From the NCBI GenBank assembly GCA_937858825.1, contig CALMAI010000013.1, positions 1-41,233 of the forward strand: a DNA stretch of 41,233 nt. Direction: 5' to 3'. The stretch comes from an uncultured Candidatus Peregrinibacteria bacterium. GTDB lineage: Bacteria; Patescibacteriota; Gracilibacteria; UBA1369. A program made the position numbers and the translations under genes. Position 1 is the first letter of the stretch, and every line of letters starts with the position of its first letter. The notes beneath the pieces were generated by a model that was not told the origin of the DNA, ran no database searches, and was given only the letters and a program-made list of their open reading frames with translations. Positions 31,998 to 39,557 of the stretch are shown in pieces.

Positions 31998-32804
31998 ATG
32001 AAAACCAAGGCAGGAAAAAGAGCGCTCACAAGCCTATTCTTTGCGATTACAATAATTGCAGCCACTGCTGCTATGCCCTTTGGTGCATCAATAAGCCACG
32101 CAGCTATTGGAACAAGCACCAATTACATCATGGATTCAGCTGACATTGTGAACGATGGAGCTGTGGGAACAGGAACCTCTCCCAGCTACGGTATGACGGG
32201 CATAACCGGGGACAACTTTGATGGGGAGGGATCCAGTTCAAGTTATAGTGCATGTGCGGGATTGGTAGAAGAAACATTCGCAGACTGTATTGCACCCGTA
32301 CCGCCGCCATCCCCACCAGTCGGCGGCGGCGGAGGTGGCAGCGGCCGCCCTTATCCGGTTGATGGACCACCAGAAGAACCAGAAAAGCCGGAGGAGCCGG
32401 AAACTCCTGAAGAGCCGGAAGAACCGACTCTCCCACCTCCGGATCAACCAGCTCTCCCGGGAATCCCAGGAGCACCAGAGATGCCCCAGCCAGGAACACC
32501 CCAACCGGAAGTGCCCCAACCTGAGCCACAACCACAGCCGGGAGGGTCAGGCCCAATCGCTTATGTTCCATCAGTAGGACCATTCCCTCCAATTGTCGGC
32601 GAAGGTTTTGTATGGAGGGAGGATGTGTGGTGCGCTGACTATTTTTGTTTTGATAGAAGCACGGAGGAAAGACAAATACATGGAGCCGCCGTGTCAGAGG
32701 TGGCAGTAGCACCGCTATGGCCACTCATTATTTTGCTGATCTTGATCCTCTTTATGACAAAAGAGACCTTCTTCCAGAAAGAAAAACGTAAAAAGCGGCG
32801 ATAA
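31998..32804 (+). CDS. Exported proline-rich protein with C-terminal membrane anchor
   Basis: This 268-residue protein has a signal peptide (to about residue 35, ISHA|AIGT), a short domain (TNYIMDSADIVNDGAVGTG, SYGMTGITGD, SSSYSACAGLVEETFADC) resembling the 'SxNY' repeats I associate with CPR exported proteins, then a long linker of Gly (GGGGGGSGRP), Pro-Glu repeats (EEPEKPEEPETPEEPEEP) and Pro-Gln repeats. A Cys pair (WCADYFCF) lies near residue 212. The C-terminus is a hydrophobic helix (PLWPLIILLILILFM) followed by KEKRKKRR. This layout is that of a surface protein held by a C-terminal membrane anchor, but no LPxTG-like sortase motif or PEP-CTERM motif is present. Confidence 0.87.
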   Translation: MKTKAGKRALTSLFFAITIIAATAAMPFGASISHAAIGTSTNYIMDSADIVNDGAVGTGTSPSYGMTGITGDNFDGEGSSSSYSACAGLVEETFADCIAPVPPPSPPVGGGGGGSGRPYPVDGPPEEPEKPEEPETPEEPEEPTLPPPDQPALPGIPGAPEMPQPGTPQPEVPQPEPQPQPGGSGPIAYVPSVGPFPPIVGEGFVWREDVWCADYFCFDRSTEERQIHGAAVSEVAVAPLWPLIILLILILFMTKETFFQKEKRKKRR

Positions 32805-32806
32805 AA

Positions 32807-33430
32807 CTACCGATACGCCGCTCGCCCCTGCAGGGCTCGCGTCAGCGTCAGTTCATCAGCATAATCCAGATCCCCACCAACCGGCAGACCCCGGGCAATT
32901 CGCGTAACATTCACATTCAGTGGACCCAAAAGCTTCATTATGTATAAAGCCGTCGACTCCCCTTCCAACCCCGGATTCGTCGCCAGAATCACCTCCACTT
33001 CAGACACATTTTCAAAACTTTTCATTCGATCCACCAGCGCCTGAATCTTCAATTGCTCAGGCCCTATTCCATCCACCGGCGAAAGCGCCCCATGCAAAAC
33101 ATGGTACACACCTTTATATTCACTCGTTTTCTCTAGCGCTACCACATCCAAAATCTCTTCCACCACACAAATCTGCGTCGCCTGCCGCAAACTCATCTCC
33201 GCATTAAGGCAAATCTGACACTTTTCTTCCTCCGCGATATTCCAGCAGACCGAACAAAATTGCAGACCGGTTTTAAGGTTACCAACCGCGCGCGAAAGCT
33301 CTTGCACCCGACTGTCCGGCGCGTGCAACAAGTGCATCACAAGCCGTTGTGCCGACTTTGGCCCAACTCCCGGCAATCGCGAAAACTCATCAATGAGCGC
33401 GCGAATAGATTGTGGAAGAAAAGATGACAT
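32807..33430 (-). CDS. recR: Recombination protein RecR
   Basis: RecR works with RecO (and RecF) to load RecA on gapped DNA. This 207-residue protein has the N-terminal helix-hairpin-helix (IDEFSRLPGVGPKSAQRLVMHLL), the four-Cys zinc finger (CSVCWNIAEEEKCQIC) and the Toprim domain (ICVVEEILDVVALE, YHVLHGALSPVDGIGPE, VEVILATNPGLEGESTALYI). The start is ATG 33430 (a GTG lies at 33433). A TGGTATAAT extended -10 ends eight bases before it, so the message would be essentially leaderless. It converges on the proline-rich surface gene. Confidence 0.96.
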   Translation of the reverse strand: MSSFLPQSIRALIDEFSRLPGVGPKSAQRLVMHLLHAPDSRVQELSRAVGNLKTGLQFCSVCWNIAEEEKCQICLNAEMSLRQATQICVVEEILDVVALEKTSEYKGVYHVLHGALSPVDGIGPEQLKIQALVDRMKSFENVSEVEVILATNPGLEGESTALYIMKLLGPLNVNVTRIARGLPVGGDLDYADELTLTRALQGRAAYR

Positions 33431-33437
33431 CACAAAA

Positions 33438-33446
33438 ATTATACCA
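33438..33446 (-). promoter_or_regulatory. Extended -10 promoter of recR
   Basis: On the minus strand TGGTATAAT (33446-33438). Transcription would start at about 33431, at the start codon itself. Confidence 0.6.
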
Positions 33447-33462
33447 GAAATCGAAAGCCGCG

Positions 33463-34089
33463 CTACTCGCTCAACTGGAGCCCATGAAGAACATCATAAA
33501 GCTTCACGGGATGCCGTAAATTCGTATAAGTATTACGAGCAATCATCCGATGAGACTTCTTCGAACGAAAATCTATAAATTGTAGCCAGACAATCCGCCA
33601 TGTCCTCTGTTCAACCGGCTCCGAACCAGGCATCACAAAATCATTATCAAGAAAAATTCTTTCAATTACTTGCAAAACTTCATCAGCAACAGAAGGAACT
33701 TTCATCATTTCATCCTGCAGTTGCCACAGCATTCGCAAAAAACGTATTCGGTTTGGAGCAGCCTCGGCTAAATTCAAAAAGCGATCAAGATACTGGTCAA
33801 TAAGAACCTCACGTTGGAAAGGATCGAGCGTCGAAATCTGAGTTGTGATATCATCGGCAGTTGCTCGAACCACAGTTTCGACTACATCATCCTTCGCCTC
33901 TTCAATGGCAATAGTAACAGGATCTTGCTGCGCTATTTCCCCTGACGGAGGACATGGCAGCGTATCACCTTTCTTGGTTGTTTGACGATCAGTTGGACGG
34001 ACTTTGGAAGCAGGCTGTCCTTCAAAGCCCTCTGGTGAGCCAAAAACACCTTCTATTACATCGGAAAAATCGAGTATACGGTCTTTCAT
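33463..34089 (-). CDS. Unrecognised protein, family X paralogue 1
   Basis: I do not recognise this 208-residue soluble protein. The first 70 residues are charged and probably disordered. The rest is mostly helical (FQREVLIDQYLDRFLNLAEAA, IRFLRMLWQLQDEMMKV), then VADEVLQVIERIFLDNDF, and a C-terminal beta-like part with TWRIVWLQFIDFRS and LRHPVKLYDVLHGLQ. This C-terminal pattern (WR[IV] followed by hydrophobic residues, then about 30 residues later a hydrophobic-D-[IV] segment near the end) recurs in the proteins at 34731 and 35225. ATG 34089 is chosen because the extended -10 at 34111-34119 lies over the upstream frame. It faces folE's end, separated by its own promoter. Confidence 0.75.
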   Translation of the reverse strand: MKDRILDFSDVIEGVFGSPEGFEGQPASKVRPTDRQTTKKGDTLPCPPSGEIAQQDPVTIAIEEAKDDVVETVVRATADDITTQISTLDPFQREVLIDQYLDRFLNLAEAAPNRIRFLRMLWQLQDEMMKVPSVADEVLQVIERIFLDNDFVMPGSEPVEQRTWRIVWLQFIDFRSKKSHRMIARNTYTNLRHPVKLYDVLHGLQLSE

Positions 34090-34110
34090 AGTCAAAAAAA
34101 ATTCCCGCAA

Positions 34111-34119
34111 AGTATACCA
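34111..34119 (-). promoter_or_regulatory. Extended -10 promoter of family X paralogue 1
   Basis: On the minus strand TGGTATACT (34119-34111), about 22 bases before the ATG at 34089. It is placed at the very end of folE. Confidence 0.55.
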
Positions 34120-34121
34120 AA

Positions 34122-34697
34122 CTATCGCCCAATATGCCGCAAAAACTCATTCCGTGTTGAAAGCTCCTTCTTAAAAAGTCCCCGCAACGATGACGTTGCC
34201 ACCAGTGAGTTCTGTTTTTCCACGCCGCGCGCCATCATGCAAAAATGTTTCGCCTCCACAATCACCCCCACTCCTTTCGGCTTCAAAACATCATAGAGTC
34301 CCTGCGCAATCTGACTGGTCATCCGCTCCTGATTCTGCAACCGCCGTGCATAAATCTCTACCAGTCGCGGCATTTTGCTCAAGCCAATAATCTTTCCATC
34401 CGGAATATACCCAACATGAGCCTTCCCAAAAAACGGCAGCATGTGATGTTCACACGTCGAGTAAAACTCAATATCCTTCACCACAATCATCTCATCATAC
34501 AGTTCATCGCCAAACACGGTCAGCACATCTTCCGGCTTCTGACTGTACCCGCAAAAAAGCTTCTCATAAGCCTTTACCACCCGTTTTGGGGTATCTATCA
34601 ATCCCTCTCTTGCAGGATCCTCCCCAATGAATTCCAACAATCCTTTCACCAGTTGCTGCGGATTTTTTTCGTGATCAAATTCGTTCATTGCAAACAT
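34122..34697 (-). CDS. folE: GTP cyclohydrolase I
   Basis: FolE opens GTP to dihydroneopterin triphosphate, the first step of folate and of 7-deazaguanine (queuosine) synthesis. The 191 residues show DPAREGLIDTPKRVVKAYE, DIEFYSTCEHHMLPFFGKAHVGYIP (zinc Cys and catalytic His), ARRLQNQERMTSQIA, and the second zinc ligand in AKHFCMMARGVEKQNS, so the enzyme is complete. ATG 34697 lies only a few bases after the predicted transcript start; ATG 34688 is an alternative. It stands between two members of an unknown paralogous family. queG at the end of the window uses a product of the same pathway, but no other queuosine or folate gene is seen. Confidence 0.96.
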   Translation of the reverse strand: MFAMNEFDHEKNPQQLVKGLLEFIGEDPAREGLIDTPKRVVKAYEKLFCGYSQKPEDVLTVFGDELYDEMIVVKDIEFYSTCEHHMLPFFGKAHVGYIPDGKIIGLSKMPRLVEIYARRLQNQERMTSQIAQGLYDVLKPKGVGVIVEAKHFCMMARGVEKQNSLVATSSLRGLFKKELSTRNEFLRHIGR

Positions 34698-34708
34698 TAA
34701 GCGCCAAC

Positions 34709-34717
34709 CTTATACCA
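34709..34717 (-). promoter_or_regulatory. Extended -10 promoter of folE
   Basis: On the minus strand TGGTATAAG (34717-34709). The leader to ATG 34697 would be about five bases, too short for a riboswitch. Confidence 0.5.
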
Positions 34718-34730
34718 CGATAAGCCAAAA

Positions 34731-35165
34731 CTATCTATATTGGGCCACATTATAAAAAAGCACATCCTTCAGATGAGTCGTTGCAAAATGACCATCCTTG
34801 GACACACTCAACTCAAAGTCACCTTTTTGAAGTTGTTCAACATCAAGAAACAAAACTCTCCACCCATCCTCCAGCTCAAATCGTTGCACGGTTTGGCCGG
34901 GTAAAGCCACTTTAAGAACGCGTGTTTGCACCGTCCGGTTTTCCAGCCAGCTGCACAGAACCTGAAGAAGATGTGGGTTTTTGGCTGCCACCATTTCAAA
35001 AGCAGTCGCAAAAGCCTCACGGCTATCAAAAGGAATCGCCAAATCTTGCAAATCTGCCTGGTCCTTCAGCAGAATAGCCCAAAAAGCATCCCTGGCCGAC
35101 GTGCGCTTTGGCTGGGATGGCCGTTCTGCGGGGATTTCTTCGTAGTCGCGGTTTTTGCGTTCCAT
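34731..35165 (-). CDS. Unrecognised protein, family X paralogue 2
   Basis: I do not recognise this protein of about 144 residues. After a polar N-terminus it contains KRTSARDAFWAILL, a helical middle (FATAFEMVAAKNPHLLQVLCSWLENR), then LKVALPGQTVQRFELEDGWRVLFLDVEQLQKGDFELS and a C-terminal TTHLKDVLFYNVAQY. The RTSxRD segment, the CSWLE / NWLE helix and the WR[VI]xF strand are shared with the next gene upstream, and the last two with the protein at 33463. No catalytic motif, signal peptide or membrane segment is visible. Start choice is uncertain: ATG codons at 35213, 35201 and 35165 are in frame; 35165 lies just after a TATAAA and gives the N-terminus most like its paralogues. Its frame abuts the stop of the upstream gene. 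Confidence 0.7.
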   Translation of the reverse strand: MERKNRDYEEIPAERPSQPKRTSARDAFWAILLKDQADLQDLAIPFDSREAFATAFEMVAAKNPHLLQVLCSWLENRTVQTRVLKVALPGQTVQRFELEDGWRVLFLDVEQLQKGDFELSVSKDGHFATTHLKDVLFYNVAQYR

Positions 35166-35224
35166 CGTTGAGAATTTATAGAGGGAGAAAAAGGAGCGCA
35201 TTATGGCAAGCATATGCGACAATG

Positions 35225-35800
35225 TCAAATTTCCAGCCCCGCAAATATATCAACGATAGAAACCCAGATAGTTTTCTGATCAGGCAGATATCGCCCCTGA
35301 ACCAGTGTCAGAGTAGGATTTTCACCCTTCAAATCTTCTGGCGAACAGAAATAAATCCGCCATTCTTCATCATCATGAGTAACGAGTCGCCCGGTAAAAA
35401 GAAGCGCCAAAGATTCATAATAGTTGGTTTGTTCAAGCCAGTTTTGGAGCAGCCGCAAGAAAACTTTCTTGGTTTCTGCAGTCGTTGCTGCCTCTGCCAT
35501 GCTTTTAAAAGCCCTCAAATTTGTTAGCTGATCTTCCAACTGGGGATGCACCTTTAAAAGATCACGAACACTTGTTCTTGTAGGATGAACCCCACGCTTT
35601 CGGGCATCTTCAAGCTCCTGATTAAACGATCGAGTTAAAGTATCGACAGGAGAGTCGTTATCAGGTTGTTGCCGCAATCGAACCTTGCGGACATCGGAGT
35701 CAGGACCTTTTTGGAGTGGTCGAATAATGCTCTCTTCAGGGTCAGAAGAGGAGGGTTTCAATCTTCCAATTGGGTAGGAGTTAGGCCGTTTTGGGTTCAT
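35225..35800 (-). CDS. Unrecognised protein, family X paralogue 3
   Basis: I do not recognise this 191-residue protein. The first 80 residues are polar (NSYPIGRLKPSSSDPEES). Then come TRTSVRDLLKVHPQLEDQL, the helical KKVFLRLLQNWLEQTNYYESLALLFTG, the strand EEWRIYFCSPEDLKGENPTLTLV and the end KTIWVSIVDIFAGLEI. The order RTSxRD - Leu-rich helix with xWLE - WRIxF - hydrophobic C-terminus matches the protein at 34731. No active-site pattern is evident. ATG 35800 is chosen; a GTG six bases earlier is also in frame. It ends with TGA. It is followed directly by paralogue 2, so they probably share a transcript. Confidence 0.75.
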   Translation of the reverse strand: MNPKRPNSYPIGRLKPSSSDPEESIIRPLQKGPDSDVRKVRLRQQPDNDSPVDTLTRSFNQELEDARKRGVHPTRTSVRDLLKVHPQLEDQLTNLRAFKSMAEAATTAETKKVFLRLLQNWLEQTNYYESLALLFTGRLVTHDDEEWRIYFCSPEDLKGENPTLTLVQGRYLPDQKTIWVSIVDIFAGLEI

Positions 35801-35897
35801 ATACACAAAAACATTCCGTACACCGAATAATACTCCAAAACATCAAAAATATTACGGATAACATCTTTTTGTCATCCTTCAAGAGCTAAAAAATGGC

Positions 35898-38800
35898 CTA
35901 AACAGTATATTCACTCCAATCCTTCACTTCTAAACGTTCATGGGCGCCACGCTGCATGGCATCCACAATAACCTCCGCCACCTGAAGATTGGTGATAAGC
36001 GGAATATTGTAGTCAATCGCCTTACGTCGGATCATATAGCCATCAGTGACCTCTTCATGCGTATAACTCTTTGGAATATTCACCACCAGATCCACTTTTT
36101 TTTCACTAATGGTCTGTAAAATATTCGGCGATTTTTTCGTACTCACTTTATGGAGCATAGTGTTTTTCACGCCATTTTCCTCCAAAAATGCACTTGTCCC
36201 TGCAGTCGCAAAAATCTTAAACCCAAGGGTTTTTAACTTCCGTGCCGATTCCAAGAACGCTGCTTTATCCTCCGTTCGTCCAATGCTCAAAAGCACATTT
36301 TTCTTCTTTGGAACCTTAAATCCAACAGAGATCATCGCTTTCAAAAAAGCTTCATACATATCGTCTCCAAAGCAAGCCACCTCTCCAGTTGAAGCCATTT
36401 CCACACCACTCACCGGATCCGCACCTTTCAAACGGCTAAAGCTGAACTGCGGAGCTTTTACCCCAACATGATCCAAATCCACCGTTTGGTACCGGACCTT
36501 TCTAAAGTCACTCAACTTCTTGGTGCCGAGCATTGCCTGGGTCGCGATCTCAATAAAGTTATATCCAGTCACCTTTGAGCTAAACGGGAACGACCGACTC
36601 GCCCGCAAATTACATTCGATCACCTTCACATCATTATTCTTCGCCAAAAACTGAATGTTAAAAGGACCAGTAATCTCCAACTCTTTCGCAATTTTTTTGG
36701 CAATCTGCTTCACGCGCCGAATCGTTTCTATGTAAAGCTTTTGTGGAGGGAGAACGATCGTCGCATCTCCACTGTGGACCCCAGCATTTTCAATATGTTC
36801 AGCAATCGCATAAATCAAAACCTCTCCCTTCATGGCGACCGCATCAATCTCGATCTCCTTTGCTCCCTGCTCAAATTTGCTCACCACCACCGGCGCCTCC
36901 GTACTAATTCGGCTCGCCTTGGCCAAAAACGTCGTCAAAGCCTCTTCCGTATGTGCCACAGCCATCGCGGCGCCGCTCAAAACATACGAAGGTCGCACCA
37001 ACACAGGATACCCAACCTCATCCGCAAATTTCGTCACATCATCCACAGAAGACAACTCCTGCCATCGCGGCTGATCAATCCCTAACCGGTCACACAAAGC
37101 CGAAAACTTATGCCGACTTTCCGCCCGGTCAATATTTTTCGCACTCGTCCCAACCAGCTTCACGCCAGCATCCGCCAGTTTCAAAGCCAAATTATTTGGA
37201 ACCTGCCCACCCATCGAAACAATCACACCCTTCGGATTCTCCATTTCACAAATATCCATCACCCGTTCAAACGAAAGCTCATCAAAATAGAGTTTGTCAG
37301 ACATATCATAATCGGTCGAAACCGTTTCCGGATTGTAGTTTATAATAATCTTTTCGTACCCCGCTTTTCCCGCAGTCTTTAACGCATTCACACAACACCA
37401 ATCAAACTCCACCGATGTTCCAATCGCATACGGCCCGCTTCCAAGCACCAGCATTTTCTTCTTTTTGGATGCCGAAAAGTCGATGTCATTTTCATCGCCA
37501 TGGTACGTCATGTACAGATAGTTGGTCTTAGCCGGATACTCCGCCGCCAACGTATCAATCTGCTTCACAACAGGCATAATGCCCATCTTTTTGCGGTTTG
37601 CGCGAACCTGCAATTCACTCTTTCCAGTCAGGATCGAAATCTGTTTGTCCGAGAATCCATATTTCTTTGCCTGCCGCATGGTCTCTTCATCGACTTTGTC
37701 CAGTTTCGCAAGCTTCTTCTCCATCTTCACCACATTCTGCAACTTGGCCAAAAACCATTCATCAATCCCGGAAAGTTTATGGATCTTTTCAAGGCTCCAA
37801 CCTTTTCGCAGCGCTTCAGCAACAGCCAAAATACGCCGTGGTGTTGGACTGTGAATATCTTCCGCCAATTTCTCTGCCGATTTCGCTTTCGGATCATCAG
37901 CAAGATTTTCGTTTGCCACAAATCCATATAAACCGATTTGAAGCATACGAAGACCTTTCTGCATCACCTCTTCAAAACTGCGTCCCAAAGACATAATCTC
38001 CCCCACCGATTTCATCTCACTACTAATTTTATGCGAAACTTTGCGGAACTTATCCAGATCCCACCGAGGAATCTTTAAAGCCAAATAATCGAGTGCCGGC
38101 TCAAAACATGCGGTCGTTGTTTTCGTCACAGCATTGCGAATTTCTGGCAACGTATAGCCCAAAGCCAACTTCGCCGCAACGTGCGCCAAAGGATACCCCG
38201 TCGCCTTGCTCGCCAGCGCCGAACTCCGTGAAAGTCGCGCGTTTACCTCAATAATCCGGTAATCCTCACTCTTCGGATCCAGCGCATACTGGATGTTGCA
38301 CTCTCCAATCACACCCAAATGTTGAATCACCTTAATCGCCCGTTCCCGCAGCTGGTGATACTCCCGATTCGAAAGTGTTTGCGAAGGCGCGACCACAATA
38401 CTTTCTCCGGTATGAATTCCAAGCGGATCAAAATTCTCCATGTTACACACCGTCACACAGTTTCCATACGCGTCGCGCACAACTTCGTACTCCACCTCTT
38501 TCCATCCTTTCAAATTCTCCTCCACCAAAACCTGTGGGCTATAAGCAAAAGCCGTTTCCAAAAGTTCAAACAGTTCCTCTTCCGTAAACGCAAATCCACT
38601 TCCCTTTCCACCGAGCGCAAACGCCGCCCGCACAATCACCGGATAACCAATCTTTTTCGCAGCCTTCATCCCCGCATCCACGCTGTTACACGCAATACTT
38701 TTTGGCACCTTCATGCCAATGCTCAACATCTCTTTATTAAAAACCTCCCGATCTTCTGTCTTCTCAATGGCTTCCACCGGCGTTCCCAAAACCTCAACTT

Positions 38801-39155
38801 TGTACTTCTTCAAAATGCCAAGCTTCTTCAGCTCCACACCGCAGTTCAAAGCCGTCTGCCCGCCAAAAGAAAGCAGCAAACCATCCGGCTTCTCCTTGGC
38901 AATCACTTGCTCCACAAACTCCGCGTTCACCGGCAAAAAGTACACCTTATCCGCCAGTCCCTTACTCGTTTGGTTTGTAGCGATATTTGGATTGATCAAA
39001 ACCGTGAAGATCTTTTCCTCCTTCATCGCCTTAATTGCCTGCGAACCAGAATAGTCAAACTCACCGGCTTCGCCGATCTTCAACGCCCCAGACCCAAGGA
39101 TCAATACCTTTTTCAGTTTTTTCACCTTACCTTGAATCTTTTTTGGAGTGGGCAT
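35898..39155 (-). CDS. carB: Carbamoyl-phosphate synthase large subunit (CAD-like type)
   Basis: CarB makes carbamoyl phosphate for pyrimidines and arginine from bicarbonate, ammonia (from CarA) and two ATP. The 1085 residues contain both synthetase halves (LGSGALKIGEAGEFDYSGSQ in the first, LGSGPYAIGTSVEFDWCC in the second), the oligomerisation region and a C-terminal MGS-like allosteric domain (LKTLGFKIFATAGTSAFLEENG). Several segments (RAAFALGGKGSGFA, VRDAYGNCVTVCNMENFDPLG, KVIECNLRASRSFPFSSK) look closer to animal CAD/CPS-I than to E. coli CarB (RPSFTMGGSGGGIA). ATG 39155 is preferred to the in-frame TTG at 39194, since a TATACT lies between them. carA is not in the window. Confidence 0.96.
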   Translation of the reverse strand: MPTPKKIQGKVKKLKKVLILGSGALKIGEAGEFDYSGSQAIKAMKEEKIFTVLINPNIATNQTSKGLADKVYFLPVNAEFVEQVIAKEKPDGLLLSFGGQTALNCGVELKKLGILKKYKVEVLGTPVEAIEKTEDREVFNKEMLSIGMKVPKSIACNSVDAGMKAAKKIGYPVIVRAAFALGGKGSGFAFTEEELFELLETAFAYSPQVLVEENLKGWKEVEYEVVRDAYGNCVTVCNMENFDPLGIHTGESIVVAPSQTLSNREYHQLRERAIKVIQHLGVIGECNIQYALDPKSEDYRIIEVNARLSRSSALASKATGYPLAHVAAKLALGYTLPEIRNAVTKTTTACFEPALDYLALKIPRWDLDKFRKVSHKISSEMKSVGEIMSLGRSFEEVMQKGLRMLQIGLYGFVANENLADDPKAKSAEKLAEDIHSPTPRRILAVAEALRKGWSLEKIHKLSGIDEWFLAKLQNVVKMEKKLAKLDKVDEETMRQAKKYGFSDKQISILTGKSELQVRANRKKMGIMPVVKQIDTLAAEYPAKTNYLYMTYHGDENDIDFSASKKKKMLVLGSGPYAIGTSVEFDWCCVNALKTAGKAGYEKIIINYNPETVSTDYDMSDKLYFDELSFERVMDICEMENPKGVIVSMGGQVPNNLALKLADAGVKLVGTSAKNIDRAESRHKFSALCDRLGIDQPRWQELSSVDDVTKFADEVGYPVLVRPSYVLSGAAMAVAHTEEALTTFLAKASRISTEAPVVVSKFEQGAKEIEIDAVAMKGEVLIYAIAEHIENAGVHSGDATIVLPPQKLYIETIRRVKQIAKKIAKELEITGPFNIQFLAKNNDVKVIECNLRASRSFPFSSKVTGYNFIEIATQAMLGTKKLSDFRKVRYQTVDLDHVGVKAPQFSFSRLKGADPVSGVEMASTGEVACFGDDMYEAFLKAMISVGFKVPKKKNVLLSIGRTEDKAAFLESARKLKTLGFKIFATAGTSAFLEENGVKNTMLHKVSTKKSPNILQTISEKKVDLVVNIPKSYTHEEVTDGYMIRRKAIDYNIPLITNLQVAEVIVDAMQRGAHERLEVKDWSEYTV

Positions 39156-39196
39156 ATCAAACGCGAGTATAGCCAAATCGACCAAACAAATCAAAA

Positions 39197-39511
39197 CTAT
39201 TCATTCACAATCTGATCAAACTCCATAATCAGCTGTAGTAAGGCCTGTCCATCCAAATCTCCATCAAAATATTTCACAGCATAAACACTAATGCTGCTTT
39301 GAGGAAACGCCCCCTTTTTCTCAACAACCTCTTGAACCCGGGGCACCAAAACAAACTGAATCCACTCTTCAAGAGGCATGGTGTTCATGCCAAATGGCCC
39401 CATATTTTCAAGCTTTTCCGAAGAGAGTGAACCACTGCTCCATCGCCCCAGACGTTGTATCTCTGCCACAATTTCATCAACCTTCAAATTTACTTTTTCG
39501 TACTTATCCAT
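39197..39511 (-). CDS. yqcC: YqcC family (DUF446) protein
   Basis: This 104-residue protein matches E. coli YqcC over the whole length, most clearly in MNTMPLEEWIQFVLVPRVQEVVE (E. coli: DTMEPLEWLQWVLIPRMHDLL), with the preceding PFGMNTM and the ending ALLQLIMEFDQIV. YqcC is a small helical-bundle protein of unproven role, encoded beside the tRNA pseudouridine synthase TruC in enterobacteria; truC is not present here. ATG 39511 is chosen by alignment; the reading frame extends further upstream across the divergent gene without homology. It diverges from the CPHC gene at 39558 with only 46 bases between them. Confidence 0.85.
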   Translation of the reverse strand: MDKYEKVNLKVDEIVAEIQRLGRWSSGSLSSEKLENMGPFGMNTMPLEEWIQFVLVPRVQEVVEKKGAFPQSSISVYAVKYFDGDLDGQALLQLIMEFDQIVNE

Positions 39512-39557
39512 AGACAATGTATAATGTTGAACTACAGCAACCATTATCACACACTTT
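39512..39557. promoter_or_regulatory. Compact divergent promoter region
   Basis: The 46 bases between yqcC and the first CPHC gene hold a plus-strand TATAAT (39520-39525), 32 bases before ATG 39558, and a TATACA-like box on the minus strand overlapping it. The two promoters would therefore compete. Confidence 0.4.

Noticed and set aside
32380-32430. Tandem DNA repeat around GAGCCGGA
   Set aside because: It simply encodes the Pro-Glu repeats of the linker; the copies are degenerate and not a regulatory or CRISPR-like repeat.
34698-34730. preQ1 or tetrahydrofolate riboswitch before folE
   Set aside because: The predicted leader is about five bases, leaving no room for a riboswitch.
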